From positions 35,907,126-35,971,125 of the forward strand of contig CAMTDV010000017.1 of assembly GCA_947069175.1 (NCBI GenBank): a stretch of DNA of 64,000 nucleotides, given 5' to 3'. The stretch is from Scalesia atractyloides. Lineage: Eukaryota; Streptophyta; Magnoliopsida; Asterales; Asteraceae. The notes below the pieces were generated by a model. That model saw only the letters and a list, made by a program, of their open reading frames with translations, had not been told where the DNA came from and ran no database searches. Below are positions 56,001 to 64,000 of this stretch, one piece after another; position 1 is the first letter of the stretch, and each line of letters starts with the position of its first letter. Position numbers and translations under genes: made by a program.

Positions 56001-56560
56001 TATTAGTGCAGTTTATGTCCATACTAAAAATCTCATAAACACAACGTAAAGAGTTTTGAGTCTGTAATGTATCCGGACATAGGTTTTGGTAACGTTTAGT
56101 TAGGAGTTGTTAAGTAGACTGTTAACGTTGGATTAGAGTGCAGAGAAATTATTAGTAGGGCAATGATATATGCATGAGATATCATCCATGATGCACTGAA
56201 GATCTATAAAATAGCTTATGATACAAGAAGAGATAACATGCATGGTTCCTATGCACAACAACTCCTGCGCATAAAGAAGTATCACGCAAGACTCTTACTC
56301 ACGTAGGCATCATGCGTTCAAGATAGTCTTGTGTGAGTTCTTCAAAGCTCTATAAATAAACAATGGTTCATGCTTCATATTACTCTCACACAACTTCAAG
56401 TTCAATCTTCAAAGAAAGCTCAAACATAGGATCATAATAGCATCGAAACTTTGTCCGGGTTGCGTCTGTTTCGTAATAAAGTTTAAACAACACTCGATTC
56501 CAACAAAGTTTTATGGATTCCGCACGCAAAACCATTTAACGCAGATCTTGTGTTCATTTC
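56001..56560 (+). repeat. Probable Copia-type 3' LTR
   Basis: It starts TATTAGTGCAG right after a purine tract (canonical start TGTTAG, second base mutated). It contains CTCTATAAATAAAC near 56348, a TATA box, followed by an R/U5-like stretch. The end is not certain and there is no partner LTR in the window. Confidence 0.45.
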
Positions 56561-59500
56561 GGTGAACCGTTCCTGAGCTTACAAATATTTATTCAGTTAT
56601 AAGATATTGATAGTATAGTGTTGAATATGGATCTTTGGAGTCAATCTTACAAAATTAAGATAGTATATATGCAATTACAATTAGCTTAAAGATGCCACAT
56701 ACAGTCAGCACAAAATAGTGAATGTTCAGAATACAACTTTACACATATTATGACTAAAATTCACATTTAAAAAATCATGATGGTTAAAAACCTCAACCAA
56801 ACATGAAAAATATAAAATATAAAATAAACAAAAACATTAATATAAATCAATACAAACTAAAAAAAGCTTACATAATATAATTCACCTTTATCATGCTCAT
56901 CTGATGTGACCATCGGGCAACAATTGTTTTCATATTTATCAAACAAATAAAATAGATTTTAGAAAAAAATTCAAGTTAGGGTTTCCAAAGAGTTTGTAAA
57001 GGTAAACATGTTAAACAAAAATATTTTGAAAAACTAACCTCTCATCTTTCTTCAAATTGATATTAACATAGAAATAAATAGTAGTTGAAATAGATTTTAA
57101 GAAATTCCATTGCTTGTTAGAAGATACAATATAGTTTCCCATGGATTGTAGTAAATGAAAACTATTTTTCTATTACTCATTGCTAAATAAATGAGTGATG
57201 TATAGATGTTATCAAAATAGTCAGACATGGATTTATGATCAAATGCATTAACCATTGGTGAACAACCTATTAATGTTTTGACTAATTTTTTAAAACATCC
57301 ATATTCATAAAATGAATGGAAACAAAGTGAATGAAAACGAAATCAATGATGAAAAAAACAAGAGTTAAATACATTAAAATTATAATATTATTAATATATA
57401 ACACATTTAAAGTCATTAAGGATTCACATATGTTTTATTTTCCAAAGAAACTTTCTAGTGGGTTCAGCATATGTAGATGTTCTTGCATATGTTGAATTCT
57501 CTACGAAGTTTGTTTTGAAAATGAAATATCGGTGTTGGCGACCTAGATAGACTGCATTAATCGTTAATAATACGATTATACTTACTTTTTATTGAAAATG
57601 GTGCAATATATTTTCTTTGATAATAAAATACAAAGTTTGAAACTCAAAGTCAACTGTGTTGTGGAATAATCATTTGAGATGTATATTGAATAGAACCTAG
57701 TTGAGGAGCATGAAAAATATTAATAACAACTAAATAAAAAAATAGAAAATCTTACTTTGAAGTGGATCATCTTATAATAATTGTCCATCCCGAGACTGCA
57801 AAAACATTGAAACTTAGAACTAAAAAGGTGTTATCGTAACTGGATGCATAAATTAGGATTAAGAAGCCATATATATCTTAAAACTACATTTTTAATACAC
57901 CTGATGTGTCATTGAAATAGTCCTTATGGGTTAATCGTTTTATCTTCAACACACCTTCCTAAGCGACAAAAAATAAATAGTCGAACTTGCAGTGGATAAT
58001 TTGGATTAAGTAAATGAAAGAATATAACCAACTAAACAATACGTTTTAGAACCAAAACTAATTTAAAAAGTGTTATTCAGAACCTATCATCCACAAACCG
58101 ATTTGAAATATCAAGCAAATAAAAAAAAACCCAGATCTTGAATTTATATAAAAAATAATATGTCCACGAACTTCCTGGAAACTTTTCAAATTTTTTCGAA
58201 TTTTCTAAACTGGGTTTCCGGCTGCCAAAACTTCGCGACTACGCGATTTCAAAACCATATCTAATCAGATGATGGTAAACAAAACATCTCTACAAAATTT
58301 TTCCTGAATCATTCTTGTGTTAATCAAAACATCTCTGCAAAATTTGGTAATTTATCGAATCAGATGATGGTAATCACCAAATTAGCGGTTAAATATACTT
58401 TTAAATGGATTTATTATAAATAATAAATGAGTTTAATAAATTCTGAAAATAATTTTTCTGAATTATATGTATTATTAAAAGTTTATAAAAAATTTCAGAA
58501 TTTTATTAAAGTTGGAAATATAATTTCGGGAATTGTACATTTAATTTGTATTATTTTAATACAAACCAGCAATTTAAATGTTTAACAAACCTGCAGGAAT
58601 TTGTGAACTGACCGATGGCTTAATTGGCGATATTTGGAAAGCAAGGATAATTTCAAGCTCTCCTGGGTAAATTGGACAATTGGGGTACATTAAACGCTAG
58701 TTTGGGAAGTCCCAGACGACAAAAACGGGAATTGCGATTTAAACGAACTAGACACTAGTAACACCCTAACTTTCTTTATAAAACAAATAATTTTATATTA
58801 GTTAACAAGTTGGAACGTCATATATGATCATGCCATTTCCCGAACACCTATAACGAAAAACCATGGCCGGTTCGAAAAACGGTGCATGAAAGCCTAACGT
58901 GAATTTGACACTAAAACAATACTCACCACCATATCCATTCACGGATAAAGATTCACATCCGAGAATGAGATATAACGATTACCGACCCGAAAACTATTTT
59001 CGGTAATTAACCATACAATACTGATAACAGGATAGACTAGCATTACATACAGTCCCACCGTACTGTGCATTATCAAGCCAGTTATCAAGTGAGTTTCATT
59101 GCCACTCTTTTATAACTGTTTTATATGGGGTGAAAAACATGTTTACATACATACTTGCACATGAATACATGACTTGACGTGAATATCCGAGTTAACATTA
59201 ACACACGGAATTCTCCACAAACACAAGTGATTAACTATAAGCTAGTGGATTGTGAATATTACTAATGGTCTGACGAACCCAATTGTGATAGACATATGTA
59301 TACTGCAATTTCTCATATTCATGCTGATACTTTATCCACGCTATATAATGTTAGACATAGCTACTTTGGGCGGGAAAGTGCTAATGTGGCGGATGTGGGC
59401 CACGACACTAGTGAACAGTTAAGGTTTCACTTGTGGGCTTGGTATAGTTGCATCAAATTATGCAATACTTTAAACATACGCTTGTGTGATGAGACAAACA

Positions 59501-59940
59501 AAACCGGTGAAACTCGGCAACTTTTGTAGTTGACATTTTCAAAACATGTTTTCAGGTAAACAGGTTAATGGATGATGAATGTGTGTGGATATTTCAAGTT
59601 TTAATATGCGGATACTATGTGAATAGATGCTTACCAGCTATAGGGATATGCTGCTTATGGAAATCATACTTTTGTAAATACCTTAGTGTATAAGCGAATA
59701 ATGTAACTGATGCTCTTAGTGTGTAATACAATATCTTTATGAATAATATGTTTGTACCATGCGTCTGTTGCATCCTGCGTGCGTTTCCGTTGCGAGTCAG
59801 GGTTTGACATATTGTGTGTTATCTGTGTTAGATTTCGTTTCAATCTATAAAATGAATTACAATCAAATTAGGCAATTAGAACAAATTACAGGTTTGTGTT
59901 CAGATCTGAAACACTTTAACATTATTAAGCAATCTACATG
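56561..59940. other. AT-rich DNA without an identifiable gene
   Basis: Several short segments bounded by AG and GT on the minus strand (for example 57903-57960) look exon-like, but their phases do not join and no domain appears. Sequence at 58500-59700 has the texture of old LTR DNA. I make no firm call. Confidence 0.35.
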
Positions 59941-60640
59941 ATGAATTAAGAAACGAATTCACTGTAGTTTAAGAGATAAGTGAACAATTGTAAAGAGATT
60001 AAACTAACCTTGTGATTAAGGGTTTAAGGAATCTGGAAAAAATATGATCCTAAAAATGTTTGACGAAAAAATCTTCTTGATATAATATTTAGAAACCCTA
60101 ACCTTTTGCAAGATGACTCCTACGAGCGAAACAAACATCTGATTAGGGTTTAAAACATTAGATTTAAATAAATGAAATATATGTTGTGTATTGAATACAT
60201 CAATCAAATAAAACAATGAAAGGTTCATCAAACCTCAACAGAACACATGTAACCCTAATCACCCTTCAATCGACTAGCATAGATCAAGAATCTGAAAATG
60301 CAAAATTCCTACAAATTCGAATGGAATCGCAAGATAATTTAGTTAATAATATAAAATAAAATAATAAAGACTTACAATTTGCAGAGGAAGGAATCATCAG
60401 GTGCATGGTTAGAGACTAAAGTTGAATTGATTGAGATTTAGGGTTCAGATATGCAATTGCCAATCCAAAAGGATTTGGACATTACTAAAAGCAAACGATT
60501 GTAGAAGCCTAGTTAATGGATTAGGGTTCTTCAGATGAACATCTAAAGGCAAGGGTAGAGAATGACAGTGAGAAAATGATAATGAAATTAGGGTTTGAAA
60601 TGGGTTAAAAGGTTATAAGGGATCCAAATGGGTTGAAAAT
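59941..60640. other. Telo-box-rich segment, possible 5' region of a lost gene
   Basis: AAACCCTAA-type words occur at least six times on both strands (about 60094, 60145, 60250, 60440, 60521 and 60590). Such motifs are common near plant transcription starts. No credible ORF follows in either direction. Confidence 0.35.
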
Positions 60641-60659
60641 GGGTTAGGTGAACCTGGAT

Positions 60660-61100
60660 GGAAAACAAATAACCTTATCAACCCAACCTATTTAGACACG
60701 AACTTGAAACAGGTAAACACGTACCCGGAACGAAATCTTATCGTGTCAGATTTTCTAAACACGAACACGAACTTGATAATAAACAGGTTACATGAAATGA
60801 CCTGTTAAGACAATAAAAAGTTACCAACATATCATATGACCTGATAAGACACGAACACGACATGTTATTAAATATATAAACTTTACTTCCAGGCTTTTTC
60901 TTATTTAAAATTAGTAGCCCCGCATATTTTTTTATTAAAATTATAAATGTGTCATTAATGGGTCTTAATAGGTTAACATACATTTAACCACGAAATTAAT
61001 AGGTCCTAACGTGTTGACTTATTATAGATACGAAACTTGTTAAGGTTAAACACAAAACCTATTAACTTCATATAGGTTCGTGTAGAAATTGTCAGCCCTA
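60660..61100. mobile_element. Half of a hAT-type MITE
   Basis: The right end AATTGTCAGCCCTA at 61100 is the reverse complement of the TAGGGCTGACAATT terminus of a common plant MITE. The interior has repeated ACACGAAC and AACAGGT words. The left terminus was not found, so the element is truncated or rearranged. Confidence 0.45.
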
Positions 61101-62289
61101 CAGTATGCAACTTATATTGATTTCTTATATAATTAGTTTCGATTGAATATATACTCTTTATCATCATCGATTGGTAGAAGTGCCTAGTTATATTCCCGAA
61201 GTTACCGGTCCAAACACGTGCGAAAATCATTAAAGATGCCAAAGAATACTAAGCATAAATGTAATATAGAAAAAAATTTGGTATCTACTCTTCATCGATG
61301 TTGGGTAGTCGAATTGCGTAGGTAGTTATATTCCATCGAAGTTACGGTTGCAAGTAAGTAAAAGAGCTGTCTCGATACCAAAAATATACTTATTATTAAA
61401 TACAGCTGCGTTTTTGGAACGCTGACAAAGAAAATAAAACACAACTATGTATTCAATTTTTTTATTTTGTAAAAAAAAAGTTATTTGAGAAAAAATCATA
61501 AAAAAAGTATGTACCGAATTTACAGATTTGTAGTATGCATAATGACACATTTTATATGTAAACGGATTTGAAAATAGCCAAAGGATGAAATAGGAAATAT
61601 GGTTTTGGTGAGAAAGCTAAGAAACAATTATAAAGTGGCATGTGGCAAAGGAGAAAACACACAAGAACGCATTTTAGTCCACCACAAACTAATGTTATAT
61701 CTAAAAAAACCTACATTTTTGATGGTTCATCTCAACCCACCATTACCATCACCACTCCACCACCCACTGCCAGCGCCACCATAATTGTCACCCTACCCCA
61801 CCACTCTGTTTCCAATGTTAAGATCTATAATAGCTTCACCGGAATCTTGGACTTGTCGTCGTTGTCTGTAAACCATAACCATCAGGGTCTCTGTTGTTGT
61901 TATGAAGTATTCGGTTATGGTTGTTGTCGGTCTTTGTTCTCTAATCAGCACTCTCTATTTTGTTTCTCTTTATCACTTTAGGTCTCCTCTCTACCAATCT
62001 ATCCCTTTCTCTCTCTTATATTTTTGTTTTATGATTTGTGATGAGTTGTTCAAAGATTCAGAAGATAAGTAACTAAAATATTGGTTTCATAGAAACCATC
62101 TAGGACTTAGTTGTTTTAAGATTCAATATATTGCTTCCACAGTTTTAGAATTGTTGTTTGATTTTATTTAAAAGCAAACCAGAGTATGTAAATTATTTTG
62201 GGCTATATATGATATCACAAAACATTGTTTTAGGCCACAACAATTAAAATACATAAAAGTGGCCCTGTTATTCCTATAAATTAACACCT
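61101..62289. other. Intergenic DNA, no gene seen
   Basis: A 113-codon plus-strand frame at 61640-61981 is Pro/Thr/Ser-rich low complexity, with no domain and no homologue that I recognise. Confidence 0.4.
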
Positions 62290-62509
62290 AGTTCATTATG
62301 TTTTATAAAACACATCAGTTCAACATAGTTCATTGCGTTTTCGAAATTTGTTTTATGAAACACATATGAGTTCATTGTGTTTTTGAATTATAATTTAGTT
62401 CATTGCGTTTTATAACACGATGAAAAAAAACTGTGTGTTTTTTGGCCATTGCGTTTTATAACACAATGAAAAAGACACTTTCTGTGTGTTTTTAGTCCAT
62501 TGCGTTTTA
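62290..62509. repeat. Imperfect repeats of 'ttcattgcgttttataacac'
   Basis: The word 'cattgygtttt' occurs about seven times, alternating with 'acacratgaaaaa', which is its partial complement. It adjoins the MULE-like terminus at 62510. Confidence 0.75.
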
Positions 62510-63348
62510 GGGTGAATTACACTTTTCGTCCTTTATGTTTATACTGAATTGCAATGGATGTCCTTTACCTTTCGAAATTACAAAGATCATCCTTTACGTT
62601 TAAAAAAGTTTGCAAGTTACGTCCTTTTCGCTAACGGTGTCAAATTTCTCTAATAAATCCAATGATCTCCTTGTGAACTGACCAAACTACCCTTATCTAT
62701 TATAACTTTAAAATACAAATAAAGAGTTATATATTTAATTATATATATATATTAAATCACCACCACCCATCCCCACTTCTCCACAATTCCAAACACGCAA
62801 CCGACCACCTCACGACTTTCCGGCGACCTCTCCGGCCACCCTACACTCGTATTCGCCCTTTACAAATTTTAAAGGAACAAAATTGCATACCCTTAACTAA
62901 AGTTTTAAAGATCAAAAACCCATATCAGTTTATAAATAAACATATTACACAAATTCTTCATATCGCCACCCAAACTGTCTTGTTTCCATCACCAATCCAA
63001 CCTGATATGAAGTTCCCAAACTATTTTGTTACCACCGCCAATTCGGTGACGAGATTTGAAATCTTGGAACTAGATCTAGATTTTTGTGTCAGATACCTTG
63101 AAATCGTGATAGAAGGGGAGAGAGAGATTTGGATTTTTGTGTCGTTGTGTGCAAGATTTTGATGGTTTATTAGTTCATAGCCCAGAAGAAAGAACCTGTG
63201 TTATAAGTATTATGCCATCAAACTCTCCACTGTGAACGAGATCCGACAGAGAGAGAGTGTGTGTGTGTGGGGGTTCTTAGTTACCATCGATTGGTGGCAG
63301 TGGTAGTAGGAAATGGGAGGATGCCTGGAGATAGAGATAGAGATAAAG

Positions 63349-63384
<36 letters not shown>

Positions 63385-63615
63385 GGGAAAGAGAGAGAGA
63401 GAGAAAGAGAGATAAGGTGGGTGTGGTGGGTGGGGGGAGCTTGGTGGCATGGAGTGGTGGTGCTTGGTGGAAGGATGGTGGTGGTGAGGCTTTAGGTTAG
63501 AGAGAGGGGATGTGGAATGTTGAGAGAGAGAGAGAAAGAAAGTTATAGAGAGAGACAAAGTATGTGTGATTGAAAGGGATAGAGCTCTGAAATAGTTAAC
63601 TTTATATATTATCTT
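62510..63615. mobile_element. MULE-like element, left end plus low-complexity interior
   Basis: It begins GGGTGAATTACACTTTTCG, resembling the GAGTAAA-type termini at 8365, 27743 and 37658. The words 'gtcctttatgtttat' and 'gtcctttacctttcg' are typical of this family. The interior (62750-62830) has CCACCACC and CCGGCGACC words like the element at 7126. No inverted right end was found before a second left end at 63616, so the element is incomplete or the unit is tandemly duplicated. Confidence 0.55.
63341..63415. repeat. (TA)n and (GA)n microsatellites
   Basis: About 22 bp of TA followed by about 45 bp of interrupted GA. The ORFs of 60-116 codons over this region are microsatellite artefacts. 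Confidence 0.95.
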
Positions 63616-64000
63616 GAGTAAATACAAGATTGTCCTTTATGTTTATGCCTAATTTCAGGCGACGTCCATTGCCTTTAAAATTGACGAGTTTTGTACTTTA
63701 TGTTTTAAAATCTTGCATGGTATGTCCTTGTCCATAACCTAGTTAGAATTTTCTATTATTCAGACTCCGCAAGGGTGATTTAGTCTTTCTTATCCATATA
63801 TTTAAAATACATATATGAATATCACTCTCTTTCTTACCCATCTCCCTCTTCTCACTTCTCTCTCTTTCTCTAACACCGCCATTTGCCACCACCCTCACCT
63901 ATCTCTCTCTCTCTCTCTCTCAACTCTCTATCTCTATCTAACACCACCACTTGCCATCACCTCCCCATCCACACCTAACCAGACGCCACCTTTGGCCATT
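63616..64000. mobile_element. Second MULE-like left end, cut by the window end
   Basis: It begins GAGTAAATACAAGATTG and repeats 'gtcctttatgtttat' in the same orientation as the copy at 62510. A CCACCACC/CTCTCT-rich interior follows, with a (CT)n run at about 63902-63922. The other end is outside the window. Confidence 0.55.

Noticed and set aside
56880..58140. Exon-like short segments on the minus strand bounded by AG and GT
   Set aside because: Phases do not connect, stops fall inside, and no domain emerges; splice dinucleotides are frequent by chance in AT-rich DNA.
63261..63627. ORFs of 60-116 codons near the right end
   Set aside because: They read through TA and GA microsatellites; Arg/Glu or Leu/Ser repeats only.

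Overview
The window is plant nuclear DNA from a repeat-rich dicot genome. The mix of elements (a SIRE-like Ty1/Copia family with an extra reading frame after pol, Tekay-type Ty3/Gypsy elements, Athila/Tat-like elements with GC-rich dyads in their LTRs, many MITEs) is what I would expect in Asteraceae. That placement is inference from family resemblance, not proof. I find no intact host gene, tRNA, rRNA or CRISPR array. Almost everything long enough to look coding belongs to decayed transposable elements.

Layout. 1-3.5 kb: ends of Gypsy-type LTRs. 4.26-6.6 kb: a hAT-like MITE split by a solo LTR. 6.6-7.1 kb: a second MITE with a minisatellite core. 7.1-8.4 kb: a MULE-like long-TIR element with a 9-bp target-site duplication (TSD). 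8.54-27.72 kb: Copia element A (minus strand, TSD TAGTT), a deletion derivative that lost almost all gag-pol but kept a long accessory ORF. Into it inserted Copia element B (plus strand, 14.69-26.71 kb, TSD CATTA), a complete but pseudogenised 12-kb element with gag, protease, integrase, RT, RNase H and its own copy of the accessory ORF.

27.74-37.66 kb is a four-layer nest. The outer layer is a long-TIR MULE-like element with a 10-bp TSD. Inside it is a second TIR element, which carries tandem repeats. Inside those repeats sits a 7.3-kb non-autonomous Athila/Tat-like retrotransposon (minus strand) with 1.69-kb LTRs, a tRNA-Asp-type primer site and only small ORFs. Its LTRs and interior carry paired CACGGCCCGTG-like dyads that fold into hairpins whose arms vary together.

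37.7-48.8 kb: a SINE-like repeat, a Tourist-like MITE, two opposed fragments of Copia pol, a 600-bp hAT-like MITE, two very long poly-G tracts (the second just beyond, in the next LTR) and a short frameshifted C2-domain (SRC2-like) fragment, the only recognisable host-gene relic. 48.85-55.3 kb: a 5'-truncated Tekay-type Gypsy element on the minus strand. 56 kb: a Copia LTR. 57-62 kb: mostly unclassified AT-rich DNA with a telo-box cluster. 62.5-64 kb: two tandemly placed ends of the same MULE-like family seen at 7.1 and 27.7 kb.

The most interesting material is the covarying dyad hairpins of the Athila/Tat-like family and the post-pol accessory ORF, kept by two diverged Copia elements, one of which has lost its polymerase. 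All alignments, identities and boundaries were made by eye.
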